A DNA stretch of 64,000 nucleotides from Candidatus Effluviviaceae Genus I sp. (GCA_016867725.1 VGIX01000006.1:5857-69856); one strand, 5' to 3'; numbered from the stretch's first letter, positions 8,999-17,318 are shown. Notes: generated by a model not told the origin, from the sequence alone. Program-made: numbers and translations.

Positions 8999-9027
8999 TT
9001 GCCCAGCCCCCGTCCGCGTGTTAGAAT
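8999..9027 (+). promoter_or_regulatory. sigma70-type promoter in the rdgB-tRNA intergenic region
   Basis: TTGCCC (8999-9004) and TAGAAT (9022-9027) are 17 bases apart. No coding frame of good quality follows. The region downstream is rich in hairpins and ends in a terminator-like stem, suggesting an RNA product. Confidence 0.55.
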
Positions 9028-9033
9028 GACGCA

Positions 9034-9146
9034 TCGGCTCCCGTGCCGACGATGACGGAGCAAGATGGCCGACTTGGCTCTCACACGAGAGTCGGGTCTC
9101 CCACGTGGCCGCTGGCCTCCCATTGGGCCGCGGCCACGCTCTTTCC
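9034..9146 (+). ncRNA. candidate small RNA of about 113 nt
   Basis: The 421-base gap between rdgB and the tRNA cluster holds no convincing protein gene. From the likely start near 9034 three hairpins follow. The first, around 9035-9053, has stem TCGGC/GCCGA. The second, 9069-9095, has stem CCGACT/AGTCGG. The third is a strong stem at 9105-9137 (GTGGCCGC with GCGGCCAC, extended inward by GGCC/GGCC) followed by a short CTCTTTCC tract, resembling an intrinsic terminator. I do not recognise 6S, SRP or RNase P RNA. The role is unknown, and the call rests on layout alone. Confidence 0.35.
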
Positions 9147-9180
9147 TGGGCCGGGCGGACCCGCGATCGCGGCGCCGCGC

Positions 9181-9209
9181 TTGACACGGCGGGAGTCGGC
9201 GCATATCAT
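9181..9209 (+). promoter_or_regulatory. strong sigma70-type promoter for the tRNA Pro-Arg-His cluster
   Basis: TTGACA (9181-9186) and TATCAT (9204-9209) are separated by 17 bases. The -10 ends 32 bases before tRNA-Pro, typical spacing for a stable-RNA promoter. Confidence 0.75.
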
Positions 9210-9241
9210 CAGCGGCGGGTGACTTCGTCGGACCGTTGACG

Positions 9242-9319
<78 letters not shown>

Positions 9320-9322
9320 GGC

Positions 9323-9399
<77 letters not shown>

Positions 9400-9404
9400 G
9401 ACAC

Positions 9405-9481
9405 GGTGGAAGTAGCTCAGTTGGTAGAGCCCCGGACTGTGGCTCCGGTCGTCGCGGGTTCGAATCCCGTCTTCCACCCCA
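9405..9481 (+). tRNA. tRNA-His (anticodon GTG)
   Basis: Acceptor GGTGGAA pairs with TTCCACC, including the extra 5' G opposite C73 that marks tRNA-His. The anticodon loop CTGTGGC gives GTG, the T-loop is TTCGAAT, and CCA is encoded at 9479-9481. Confidence 0.97.
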
Positions 9482-9514
9482 ATTGCTGCAGCGCGCGGGC
9501 TGGCCGTGGCGGGC

Positions 9515-9543
9515 TTGCTCCGAAGCCCACGCGATGGTAGGCT
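9515..9543 (+). promoter_or_regulatory. sigma70-type promoter for ssb
   Basis: TTGCTC (9515-9520) and TAGGCT (9538-9543) are separated by 17 bases. It would give a leader of about 130 bases before the ssb start. Confidence 0.5.
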
Positions 9544-9679
9544 CCACGACGGCCCCCGGGGGGCGGCCGACCGGCCGCGGAGGAGGGTGCGGGGAGGGGA
9601 CAGACCCCTTGCGGAAGCGGCCCCGGGCGCTGCCGCAACCGGCAGCGGAAGTGTGACAACCCCTAACGAGGGAAGCGGT

Positions 9680-10114
9680 ATGGCCGGCGCAAGAGGCGTC
9701 AACAAGGTGATCCTGGTCGGGAACCTCGGCAGCGATCCCGAGCTTCGCTCCACGCCGGGAGGCACGTCCGTGGCGTCGTTCACGCTCGCGACGAACGAGG
9801 GTTGGAACGACAAGGACGGGGTGAGGCAGGAGCGGACCGAGTGGCACAGGATCGTCGCGTGGGGAAAGCTCGGCGAGATCTGCTCGCAGTACCTGCGCAA
9901 GGGACGGCAGGTGTACATCGAGGGGCGGATCACGACGAGATCGTGGGAGGACAAGCAGGGTGGCCAGCGCAAGACGACGGAGATCGTCGCGCAGAACATG
10001 ATCATGCTCGGCGGCCGTGGTTCGGCACAGGAAGAGGGGAGGTCCGACTCCGAGGAGACTCCGGAGTTCGCGGCCGACGCCATCAAGGTGCCTGACGACG
10101 ACCTGCCGTTCTGA
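9680..10114 (+). CDS. ssb: single-stranded DNA-binding protein
   Basis: Coats single-stranded DNA during replication, repair and recombination as an OB-fold tetramer. The 144-residue protein begins with [16 protein letters not shown], has the conserved [23 protein letters not shown] core near residues 54-76, and ends in the acidic DDDLPF tip that recruits partner proteins. ATG 9680 is chosen because the family N-terminus follows at once and GAGGGAAG sits upstream. The frame stays open further upstream, but that extension has no family similarity. The gene stands alone between two tRNA loci, with its own promoter. Confidence 0.97.
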   Translation: MAGARGVNKVILVGNLGSDPELRSTPGGTSVASFTLATNEGWNDKDGVRQERTEWHRIVAWGKLGEICSQYLRKGRQVYIEGRITTRSWEDKQGGQRKTTEIVAQNMIMLGGRGSAQEEGRSDSEETPEFAADAIKVPDDDLPF

Positions 10115-10154
10115 GTGAGAGCGCCGGCGGCAACAGACGCCGGCTCGAGAGCGT

Positions 10155-10231
<77 letters not shown>

Positions 10232-10235
10232 GCGA

Positions 10236-10264
10236 GGCGGGGCCGGTGTGATGCCGGCCCCGCC
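10236..10264 (+). terminator. rho-independent-like hairpin after tRNA-Lys
   Basis: A perfect 11-bp GC stem (GGCGGGGCCGG with CCGGCCCCGCC) encloses a 7-base loop. There is no T-tract, so it may end the ssb-tRNA transcript by structure alone. Confidence 0.6.
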
Positions 10265-10267
10265 GCA

Positions 10268-10296
10268 TTGACAGGCGCCTACACGGTCGCTAGACT
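10268..10296 (+). promoter_or_regulatory. sigma70-type promoter, likely giving a leaderless mRNA
   Basis: TTGACA (10268-10273) and TAGACT (10291-10296) are 17 bases apart. The ATG of the next gene lies only 6 bases after the -10, so transcription would start at or beside the start codon. Confidence 0.7.
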
Positions 10297-10302
10297 ACGC
10301 CC

Positions 10303-11565
10303 ATGCACATCGTCTGCGTGCACCGCGGCATGGTTCCGGAGCGGGTCGGGGGCACGTACAGCTACATCTATGAGCTCTATCGACGGTTGGCGGCCCGGGG
10401 CCACGAGGTCCGCGTGATTGCGAGCACGAGGCAGGAATGTGCCGGCCCCCCGGTGGATCTGGACGGCATACGGGTTCACCGCTACTCGTTTCGCCGGGCG
10501 ACGCCCCTCCTGAGCACGCTCCAGCATCTTGCGAACACCCGTCGCGAGTTCGCCCGCATCGCCGAGCGCCGTCCCGTGGACATCCTGAGCGTCCACGAGT
10601 CTCAGCTTGGGTACGCGCTGGCGCGGAGCCGCCTCGGTAGCTCCATCTGTCAAGTGCCCACCTTTCACGCTCCGGTGTTCCTCGAGTTCCGCCTCGACAC
10701 CGCGTGGCGGGTCCGGCATGAGACCTCTCCGGCGAAGCGGCTCTCGCTGCGAGCGAGCGCGCCCCTTCTCGAGCGCGCGCAGCGGGCCCTCGAGCGCGGC
10801 GTTCTGGAGGCCGCTCAGGGCATCGTCGTCCTGTCGCGCTACACGGCGGGGCACATCGAACGCGAGTTCCCCTCGGTCGATCGAGCTGCGGTGGAGGTGA
10901 TCCCCGGGGGCGTCGACACCGGGCGGTTCCGGCCGGCCGGCGACCGCGCGGCCGTCCGCGCGAGCCTGGGGGTGGACCCGAGCACGCTCGAGATCCTCAC
11001 CGTGAGGAACCTGGCACCGCGGATGGGACTTGAGAGCCTGATCGAGGCGATGGTGCCGACCACTCAGGCGGCGGCTGCGCGGGGCCTGGCCGTCACGCTC
11101 TCCCTCTGCGGCGACGGCCCGCTCAGGTCCACGCTCGAGACGCTGGTGGTCCGACTGGGCCTCGCCGCGTCAGTCAGGCTGCTCGGGCGCGTTACGGACG
11201 ACGAGCTGGTCCGGCGGTACCAGGCCGCGGACCTCTTCGTGCTCCCGACCGTTGCCCTGGAGGGTTTCGGCATCTCGACCGTCGAGGCGCTCTCGACGAA
11301 TCTGCCGGTGGTCGGAACGCCGGCGGGCGCAACGCCGGAGATCCTGGGCGCAATCGACGCGCGGCTGCTGACCGCCGACACGACGAGCGCGGCGATCGCG
11401 CGGTCGGTCATCGAGTGGCTCGACTGGCGGCGGGAGGACGCCGGGACCTCCCGATACCGAGACGAGGTGATGGCGAAGTACGACTGGCCGCGCATCGTGG
11501 ACCGGGTTGAGGCGTACTACGCGGAGCGGGCCGACCGGTTCAGGAGCCGGCCGCGCGGGGATTGA
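10303..11565 (+). CDS. glycosyltransferase family 4 protein
   Basis: A 420-residue GT-B fold enzyme of the GT4 group, expected to transfer a sugar from a nucleotide donor to a surface glycan or lipid acceptor. The N-terminal domain begins MHIVCVHRGMVPERVGGTYS with the GG loop typical of acceptor-side GT4 domains. The C-terminal nucleotide-sugar domain carries PGGVDTGRFRP near residue 204, LRSTLETLVVRLGL with VRLLGRVTDDEL near 265-305, and the E-x7-E-type motif LEGFGISTVEALS near 322-334, followed by NLPVVGTPAGATPEI. The start codon has no ribosome binding site and sits beside the promoter (leaderless). It opens a run with a second GT4, a DUF362 protein and a CapK-like enzyme. Confidence 0.9.
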   Translation: MHIVCVHRGMVPERVGGTYSYIYELYRRLAARGHEVRVIASTRQECAGPPVDLDGIRVHRYSFRRATPLLSTLQHLANTRREFARIAERRPVDILSVHESQLGYALARSRLGSSICQVPTFHAPVFLEFRLDTAWRVRHETSPAKRLSLRASAPLLERAQRALERGVLEAAQGIVVLSRYTAGHIEREFPSVDRAAVEVIPGGVDTGRFRPAGDRAAVRASLGVDPSTLEILTVRNLAPRMGLESLIEAMVPTTQAAAARGLAVTLSLCGDGPLRSTLETLVVRLGLAASVRLLGRVTDDELVRRYQAADLFVLPTVALEGFGISTVEALSTNLPVVGTPAGATPEILGAIDARLLTADTTSAAIARSVIEWLDWRREDAGTSRYRDEVMAKYDWPRIVDRVEAYYAERADRFRSRPRGD

Positions 11566-11608
11566 CGCCGCCTGGGCGTGGTCGGGCGAACGCAGCAGAA
11601 AGGGACCG

Positions 11609-12772
11609 ATGGCCCCCGCCTCGGCGTGCAGCAGACCTCTCGTCTTCGTGACCGGCCCGCCCTCCGCTCGCGGGTTCGGGATCAACACGCACATCCGGAT
11701 GCTCCAGTCCACGGGACTCGCGCAGGCCTACCGGCTCGAGGTTGTGGACCTCGGCGGGGAGACGTGGCGCGCGTCCGGGCCCGGCCGCGTCGTGCGGTTG
11801 CTCTCGCAGCTCGTGCGCTTCCGCCGGGCGTTGAGCGCGCGCCGCCCGGCGCTCGTCCATTTCAACTCGGCGCCGGACGCGAAGGCCTTCCTGAGAGACG
11901 CGGCGGCGCTCTGGACCGTGCCGCGGCGCATCGCGACGGTCTTCGAGTTCCACGGCGGGTTCGAGCGCAACACGGTGCTCCAGGGTCCCGCCTGGTTCAG
12001 GCGGTACGCCGAGCTCACCCTCAGGAGGGCCTCGGCGGTCGTCGTGCTGGCCCCCTACCACGAGGAGCGACTGCTGGGGCTGTGCCCCGGCCTGACCAAT
12101 GTCCGGGTCGTGCCGAACTTCCTCGAGCCCGAGGCGATGTCCGCGCTCCTTGCCGCCGAGCGCGTCCCCGGCGGCGACACGCTTCGCCTTCTCTTCATCG
12201 GGAGGGTCACGCGGGAGAAGGGCGTGCTCGATGCGATCGAGGCGATGCGCCTCCTCCGCGACAGGGGCACGACGGCCGCGCTCACGGTGGTCGGCTCCGG
12301 CGAGGACCTGGGTGCCGCCCGGGCGCTCGTCGCGCGGCGCGGGCTCGAGGGCACGGTGCGGTTCACCGGCTTCGCGGGAGGCGAGGACAAGATCGCGGCG
12401 TACCGGTCGAGCGATGCGCTCGTCTTCCCAACGCGCTGGAACGAGGGGTTCCCGTATGTCCTGCTCGAAGCGATGGCCGCGGGGCTCCCGATCGTGAGCA
12501 CGACGCACGGTGTCATGCCCCACCTTCTCAGGGACGGTGTCAACGGGTTCCTCGTCGGGCCGCGCGACCCGGCCGCGCTCGCCGAGCGGATTGAGCGGCT
12601 CGCGAAGGACCCCACGCTCAGAGCGGCGGTGGGGAACGCCAACCGGCGTGAGGTGCAGGCGTCCTACGGCATCGGCGAGGCCACGCGGGCGTACGGAGAG
12701 CTGTACGCCGGAGTGCTCCGTGGAAGGACGGATGAAGCCGCTGATCTCGGACTCGACCGTCTTCGTTCATGA
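11609..12772 (+). CDS. glycosyltransferase family 4 protein
   Basis: A 387-residue GT4 enzyme, a different subfamily from the preceding one. Visible signatures are the acceptor-side loop GPPSARGFGINTH near residue 15, the NFLEPEAMSALL linker near 170, LLFIGRVTREKGVLDAIEAM near 192-211, VRFTGFAGGEDKIAAYRSSD near 251, and the donor-site motif NEGFPYVLLEAMAAGLPIVS near 280-299. The ATG at 11609 is supported by an upstream AAAGGGA. The frame is open upstream, but that part lacks family similarity. The stop overlaps the DUF362 gene by 41 bases, so the two are probably co-translated. The acceptor is unknown. Confidence 0.9.
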   Translation: MAPASACSRPLVFVTGPPSARGFGINTHIRMLQSTGLAQAYRLEVVDLGGETWRASGPGRVVRLLSQLVRFRRALSARRPALVHFNSAPDAKAFLRDAAALWTVPRRIATVFEFHGGFERNTVLQGPAWFRRYAELTLRRASAVVVLAPYHEERLLGLCPGLTNVRVVPNFLEPEAMSALLAAERVPGGDTLRLLFIGRVTREKGVLDAIEAMRLLRDRGTTAALTVVGSGEDLGAARALVARRGLEGTVRFTGFAGGEDKIAAYRSSDALVFPTRWNEGFPYVLLEAMAAGLPIVSTTHGVMPHLLRDGVNGFLVGPRDPAALAERIERLAKDPTLRAAVGNANRREVQASYGIGEATRAYGELYAGVLRGRTDEAADLGLDRLRS

Positions 12773-14117
12773 CCTGGGGACGACCCGCTACGAGCCCGCC
12801 GCCGTGAAGGCGGCGGTGCTCGATGTGCTGCGCGGCGTCCTCGGCACGAGCGACGCGAACCCGCTCCGCGGCTTCGTCGCGCCCGGGGACACGGTCCTCA
12901 TCAAGCCGAACATGATCAGGCAGTCGCACGTGCACGACGAGAGCTGGGAGCAGGTGATGACGCACGGGACCGTGATCGCCGCCGTGGCGGAGCTGTGCTG
13001 CGAGGCGCTCGCGGGTCGCGGGAGGGTCGTGATCGGGGACGGGCCGCAGAACGACGCCGACTTCGATGCCGTCCGCGCGGTGCTCGGGCTCGACGCGCTG
13101 CAGGAACGCTGCCGCGCCGAGTATGGGTGCGATCTCTCCATCTGCGACTTCCGCGTCGAGCGGTGGATCAGAGGGCTCGACGGTGTGACGACCGAGAGGG
13201 TCGCGCTCACCGGCGACCCTCGGGGCTTCGTGCCGTTCGACCTCGCCGAGCGAAGCGAGTTCGTGAAGGACCGGGACTACTACGGAGCCGAGTCCGACTT
13301 CCGTGAGACCCAGTCTCACCACAGCCGCGGCGTGAACAGGTATCTCCTCGGCAGGACAGCCGTCGAGGCGGACGTGTTCATCAATCTCCCGAAGCTCAAG
13401 ACCCACAAGAAGGTCGGCGTCACGCTCTCGCTCAAGAACCTCGTGGGGATCCACGGTCACAGGAACTACCTTCCGCACCACGTGATGGGGACCCCGCGGC
13501 GGGGCGGAGACGAGTATCCCGACGCGTCGCTGCTCAACGAGCTGCAGTCCGCGGCCACGATGGCCCTCAGGCGCACGCTTGCGCGGCGTGGAGGCACGGG
13601 CGGGCGGCTGACGCGCGCCATCAAGAACCTGGGCTACGGGTTCTTCGGGGGCACCGAGCAGGTCGTGCGAAGCGGCAACTGGCACGGCAACGACACCGCC
13701 TGGCGGATGGTGCTCGACCTCAACAAGCTGCTCTTCTACGGCGACTCGACCGGCGCGGTCTCGGACACGATGCGCCCGAGGAGGTACCTGAGCATCGTGG
13801 ACGGGATCGTCGGAGGCGAGGGCCCCGGGCCGCTCGCCCCGGATCCGAAGCCCTGCGGCGTGCTCATCGGCGGCAGGAACCCCGTGGCGGTCGACTGCGT
13901 GTGCGCCAGGCTCATGGGGTTCGACACCGGGAAGATCCCGATGCTCGGGAACGCCCTCGGCATCACGCGGCTTCCGCTGGCGGCGTTCGTCGAGCGCGAC
14001 ATCGCCGTTCGGAGCAACAGGGAGGCGTTTGACAGGGCGCTGCTCGACATCAGGATCGAAGACACGTTCCGCTTCGCGCCCCACTTCGGGTGGAAGGACC
14101 ACATCGAGCTCGCGTAG
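12732..14117 (+). CDS. DUF362 domain-containing protein
   Basis: A 461-residue DUF362 protein, larger than the one at 3392-4483. Family marks are DTVLIKPNMIRQSH near residue 55, VVIGDGPQNDADF near 100, FINLPKLKTHKKVGVTLSLKNLVG near 216-239, and the C-terminal NPVAVDCVCARLMGFD near 386. No ferredoxin cysteine motif is present. The ATG at 12732, preceded by GGAAGGA, lies inside the end of the second GT4 gene (41-base overlap). Placement between glycosyltransferases and an adenylate-forming enzyme suggests a role in making or modifying a surface glycan. The biochemical activity of DUF362 in this setting is not established. Confidence 0.82.
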   Translation: MKPLISDSTVFVHDLGTTRYEPAAVKAAVLDVLRGVLGTSDANPLRGFVAPGDTVLIKPNMIRQSHVHDESWEQVMTHGTVIAAVAELCCEALAGRGRVVIGDGPQNDADFDAVRAVLGLDALQERCRAEYGCDLSICDFRVERWIRGLDGVTTERVALTGDPRGFVPFDLAERSEFVKDRDYYGAESDFRETQSHHSRGVNRYLLGRTAVEADVFINLPKLKTHKKVGVTLSLKNLVGIHGHRNYLPHHVMGTPRRGGDEYPDASLLNELQSAATMALRRTLARRGGTGGRLTRAIKNLGYGFFGGTEQVVRSGNWHGNDTAWRMVLDLNKLLFYGDSTGAVSDTMRPRRYLSIVDGIVGGEGPGPLAPDPKPCGVLIGGRNPVAVDCVCARLMGFDTGKIPMLGNALGITRLPLAAFVERDIAVRSNREAFDRALLDIRIEDTFRFAPHFGWKDHIELA

Positions 14118-14154
14118 GTCGATTGGCCGAGCGAGGGGTGACCAGGAGGCAGCC

Positions 14155-15585
14155 GTGGCGTACGGCGGCAGGGCGCAGGGGTTCGTGTACCGGCATTCCC
14201 CGCCACCGCTGAGGGATCTGGCGGCGACCTGCTACGCGGCGAGGACCTATCCCCTGAAGTACGGCCGCCACTTCCGCGAGCACATGGCTCGGCTCGCGGA
14301 GCACGAGCGCCTCTCCAACGATGAGCTCGAGGGGATCCAGCTTCGCGCGCTCAAGGCGCTGCTCGGCCATGCGGCGGCGCGTGTCCCGTACTACCGGGCG
14401 CTGTTCCGCGAACAGGGCTTTGACCCGGAGCGCGTGCGCGGGCTGGCCGATCTTGAGCGTGTTCCTCTGCTCACGAAGGATGCGGTGAGACGGAACGCGT
14501 CCGACCTTCTCTCCGAGGGTGAGGAGCCGGCGCGCCTCGTGTGCATCCACACGAGCGGCACGACGGGCACGCCCCTGGACCTCTATCAGTCCCGCGCCCT
14601 CTTCCAGAAGGAGTACGCGTTCTGGTGGTTCCATCGCTCCTGGGCAGGGGTCCGGCGCGGCTGCAGGACCGCGACGCTGGCGGGCCACCCTGTCGTGCCT
14701 GCGGAGCAGGACAGGGTGCCCTTCTGGGTGAGGAACCGCCTGGAGAACCAGATGCTGTTCTCCTCGTACCACATGTCTCCGGGGAACCTCGAGCACTACT
14801 GCTGCGCGCTCGAGCGCTTCAGGCCCGAGCTCGTTCACGGCTACCCGTCGTCGATCTACCTCGTTGCGCTCCGCCTGAACGACGACGGCGTCCGGACGGT
14901 GCGGCCGCGGGCGGTCTTCACGTCGTCCGAGACGTTGCTCGAACACCAGCGCGCCGAGATCGAGCGCGCGTTCGGCTGCAAGGCGTACTCTTACTACGGC
15001 AATGCCGAGCGGGCCGGGTACATCGGGGAGTGCGAGCGGGGCAGCTTCCACGTGATGGCCGAGCACAGCATCGCCGAGTTCCTCAATGACGACGGCGCGC
15101 CGGTGCGTCCCGGAGAGGAGGGCGTGCTTGTCTGCACCAACGTCGACAACCTCGCGATGCCGCTCATCAGGTACGTCACGGGAGACGTGGCGGTTCCCCT
15201 GCCGGCCGGAGAGCGGTGTCCGTGCGGGCGCGGCGGAAGGCTCGTGCGGTCGCTCGTCGGGAGGGTGGAGGACTACGTCGTGACGCCCGACGGGGCGCAC
15301 GTCGGGCGGCTCGATCACATCCTCAAGGGCGTGCGGCACGTGCGGGAGGCGCAGGTCTATCAGCCCGCCGTGGACCGGGTCGTGCTGAAGGTCTCGCGCG
15401 ACGAAGGCTACTCGGAGGCCGATGAGCGGACGCTGCTTGCGAACACCCGTGAGCGGCTGGGGACCTCGATGGACATCGCCTTCGAGTACGTCGATCGCGT
15501 TGAGCGGACGGCGGGCGGGAAGTTCAGGTTCGTTGTGTCGGACATGCCGCTCAACGAGCGGTTGAGGGTGCGCCGGGAGCGCTGA
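14155..15585 (+). CDS. CapK/PaaK-type adenylate-forming enzyme (phenylacetate-CoA ligase family)
   Basis: A 476-residue member of the phenylacetate-CoA ligase/CapK group of AMP-forming enzymes. The ATP-binding P-loop motif IHTSGTTGTPLDLYQ lies near residue 127; further family features are HGYPSSIYLVALRLN near 228, SYYGNAERAG near 281 and RYVTGDVAVPL near 340. A cysteine-containing CPCGRGGR segment near 355 is typical of CapK-like members. In glycan clusters these proteins are thought to activate an acid that decorates a saccharide, so phenylacetate is not implied here. The GTG at 14155 is preceded by AGGAGGC at good spacing; the upstream open frame lacks family similarity. It follows GT4 and DUF362 genes on the same strand. 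Confidence 0.85.
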   Translation: MAYGGRAQGFVYRHSPPPLRDLAATCYAARTYPLKYGRHFREHMARLAEHERLSNDELEGIQLRALKALLGHAAARVPYYRALFREQGFDPERVRGLADLERVPLLTKDAVRRNASDLLSEGEEPARLVCIHTSGTTGTPLDLYQSRALFQKEYAFWWFHRSWAGVRRGCRTATLAGHPVVPAEQDRVPFWVRNRLENQMLFSSYHMSPGNLEHYCCALERFRPELVHGYPSSIYLVALRLNDDGVRTVRPRAVFTSSETLLEHQRAEIERAFGCKAYSYYGNAERAGYIGECERGSFHVMAEHSIAEFLNDDGAPVRPGEEGVLVCTNVDNLAMPLIRYVTGDVAVPLPAGERCPCGRGGRLVRSLVGRVEDYVVTPDGAHVGRLDHILKGVRHVREAQVYQPAVDRVVLKVSRDEGYSEADERTLLANTRERLGTSMDIAFEYVDRVERTAGGKFRFVVSDMPLNERLRVRRER

Positions 15586-15672
15586 CGCGCCCGCACGGGG
15601 CGGCCGAACCCGGCGACGATCGGCGCGCCGGTGGCGGCGCCCGCGGACGAACACGGACGGAGGGGACGGCGC

Positions 15673-16845
15673 ATGAGATCTCTACGGACACGCGTGCAGG
15701 TGCTCTTCGTTGCGGGAACGCTGTGGCTGCTCATCCGCGGGCTTCTCGGGCTTACCCAGAACACGTGCGACACCTACTGCCCGTTCGGCGGACTCGTGGC
15801 GCTCTTCCCGCTCTTCAAACACAAGGCGTACACCTGCCGCCTGACCGAGCTCAACACCGCGCTCCTCGTCTCGCTCGTCGTGCTCACGCTCGCGACGAAA
15901 AAGTCCTTCTGCTCGTGGATCTGCCCGTTCGGGACGGTGTCCGAGTGGCTGGCGCGGCTGGGGCGGAAGGTCCTCCGGCGCGACATCAGAGTCCCGGGGG
16001 CGGTCGACAGGGTCCTCGTGAACCTCCGCTACGTCGTCCTCGTCGCGATCGTCGCGCTCACGTGGACGGTGTGGCAGTACGACCTGGGCTTCCGCGCGTA
16101 CGATCCGTTCTATATCCTGTTCTCGTGGGGAGGTCACGGGACCTTCCCGTGGAGCTTTGCCATCCTCGCCGCCATCCTCGCCCTCATCTTCGTGGTGCCC
16201 TTCGCGTGGTGTCGGTACCTCTGTCCCCTGGGCGCCGTGATGGATCCGATGAGCCGCCTAGGTCCCATGAGGGTCCGGCGGAACGCAGCGGCCTGCGTGG
16301 ACTGCGGCGACTGCGACGCGGCATGTCCCCATCGGATCGCCGTCTCGACCGCGGACCAGGTGACCGCGAGGAACTGCACGAACTGCCTCGAGTGCGTGGT
16401 CGCCTGCGGGGATCGCAAGGCGCTCGACCTGTCTCTCGCGGGGAGGCGATCGGTCGGCGGTCGGTCGCCGCTTGGGCGGGCGATCGTCATCCCCCTCGTG
16501 ATCGCCGCGCTCATCGCTCTGGCGTTCGGGACGGCCGGCGTGTACCGCGTTCCGACCCTCGAACGCGCCTTCATGGACGAGCGGCCGGGGGTCGTGAAGA
16601 CGGTCGAGTTCGAGGTGGAGGGTCTGAAGTGCGGCGGCGTGGCGAAGTTCCTCGCCGCGAAGATCGCGGACGTGCCGGGCGTCGTCGCGATCACCGTGTA
16701 CACGAGGACGAACACGGCCATCGTGGAGTTCGATCCTTCCCTCACCGGCCCGGAGGAGATCCGCCGCGCGTACGAGCGGCCGGACACGATCGAGGGGCAC
16801 GAGTACGAGGTCTTCAAGACGAGATCGGTGCGGGAGGTGCACTAG
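15673..16845 (+). CDS. NapH/NosR-like 4Fe-4S membrane protein with C-terminal heavy-metal-associated domain
   Basis: A 390-residue polytopic membrane protein. It has about four to five hydrophobic segments, the paired cytoplasmic motifs CDTYCPFGG (near residue 36) and CSWICPFG (near 80), then CRYLCPLGAVMDP (near 183). Two ferredoxin-type clusters follow: CVDCGDCDAACP (near 213) and CTNCLECVVACG (near 236). After a further TM segment, residues about 315-375 form an HMA-like beta-alpha fold with a single cysteine (GLKCGGVAKFL) in place of the usual CxxC. NapH/NosR/RdxA-like proteins pass electrons from the quinone pool. Adding an HMA domain suggests metal or cluster delivery, which is an inference. 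The ATG is preceded by GGAGGGG. No catalytic reductase subunit is nearby. Confidence 0.82.
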   Translation: MRSLRTRVQVLFVAGTLWLLIRGLLGLTQNTCDTYCPFGGLVALFPLFKHKAYTCRLTELNTALLVSLVVLTLATKKSFCSWICPFGTVSEWLARLGRKVLRRDIRVPGAVDRVLVNLRYVVLVAIVALTWTVWQYDLGFRAYDPFYILFSWGGHGTFPWSFAILAAILALIFVVPFAWCRYLCPLGAVMDPMSRLGPMRVRRNAAACVDCGDCDAACPHRIAVSTADQVTARNCTNCLECVVACGDRKALDLSLAGRRSVGGRSPLGRAIVIPLVIAALIALAFGTAGVYRVPTLERAFMDERPGVVKTVEFEVEGLKCGGVAKFLAAKIADVPGVVAITVYTRTNTAIVEFDPSLTGPEEIRRAYERPDTIEGHEYEVFKTRSVREVH

Positions 16846-16882
16846 GCGGGCGAGGCGCCGCGTCGTGGGCGGCCCGCCCGTC

Positions 16883-16911
16883 TTGACTGCGCGCCCGTTC
16901 GGAGCTAGACT
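16883..16911 (+). promoter_or_regulatory. sigma70-type promoter for ssrA
   Basis: TTGACT (16883-16888) and TAGACT (16906-16911) are 17 bases apart, 42 bases before the mature tmRNA 5' end. The hexamers are the same as in the tRNA-Leu promoter. Confidence 0.75.
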
Positions 16912-16953
16912 GAAGAGAGCGCCGCGGAAGCGCGGCCGTTGACAACCGAACAT

Positions 16954-17311
16954 GGGGGCGATCCGGTTTCGACGGGGGTGAGAGAAGCGCGGATGGCATG
17001 CCGAGGTCCCGTTGGCTCGATAAACAAACGGGAACTTCCAACTGCCGACTACACTCCGGCATACGTCTGCTAACTGACGCGGACGCGTCCCGCCCGGCTC
17101 TGCCCGTGGGGTTGGGACGGGACGTCATACTCACGGGATAGCGCTCGAGCTTGACCACTGGGCGAGAGGGCGAGACCGAGACGGTGGCTGGCCGGCCGGG
17201 CATCCCGCCCGTTGGAGGCCCGGCAGGCGAGAAGCAAAGATCGGGCTACGCATGTAGATGTTCGCGTGGAATCGCTTTCGGACGCGGGTTCGACTCCCGC
17301 CGCCTCCACCA
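16954..17311 (+). ncRNA. ssrA: transfer-messenger RNA (tmRNA)
   Basis: One-piece tmRNA that rescues stalled ribosomes together with SmpB. The 5' half begins GGGGGCG-ATCCGGTTTCGACGG, the conserved D-loop-like start, and the 3' half ends with a T-arm GCGGG-TTCGACT-CCCGC, acceptor strand CGCCTCC and encoded ACCA, pairing with the 5' end through one G-U. By alignment to the Thermus layout, where the resume codon follows AACT, the tag starts at GCC 17044 and stops at TAA 17071-17073, giving the nine-residue peptide ADYTPAYVC. The usual Ala-Ala or Leu-Ala-Ala end is missing. Pseudoknot-rich sequence follows. The length of 358 nt is normal. Confidence 0.95.
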
Positions 17312-17318
17312 TCAAGAG

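Noticed and set aside
9405-9481. Tandem tRNAs as an integration hotspot with an attachment-site repeat
   Set aside because: No repeated tRNA 3' end or integrase was found downstream; ssb follows directly.
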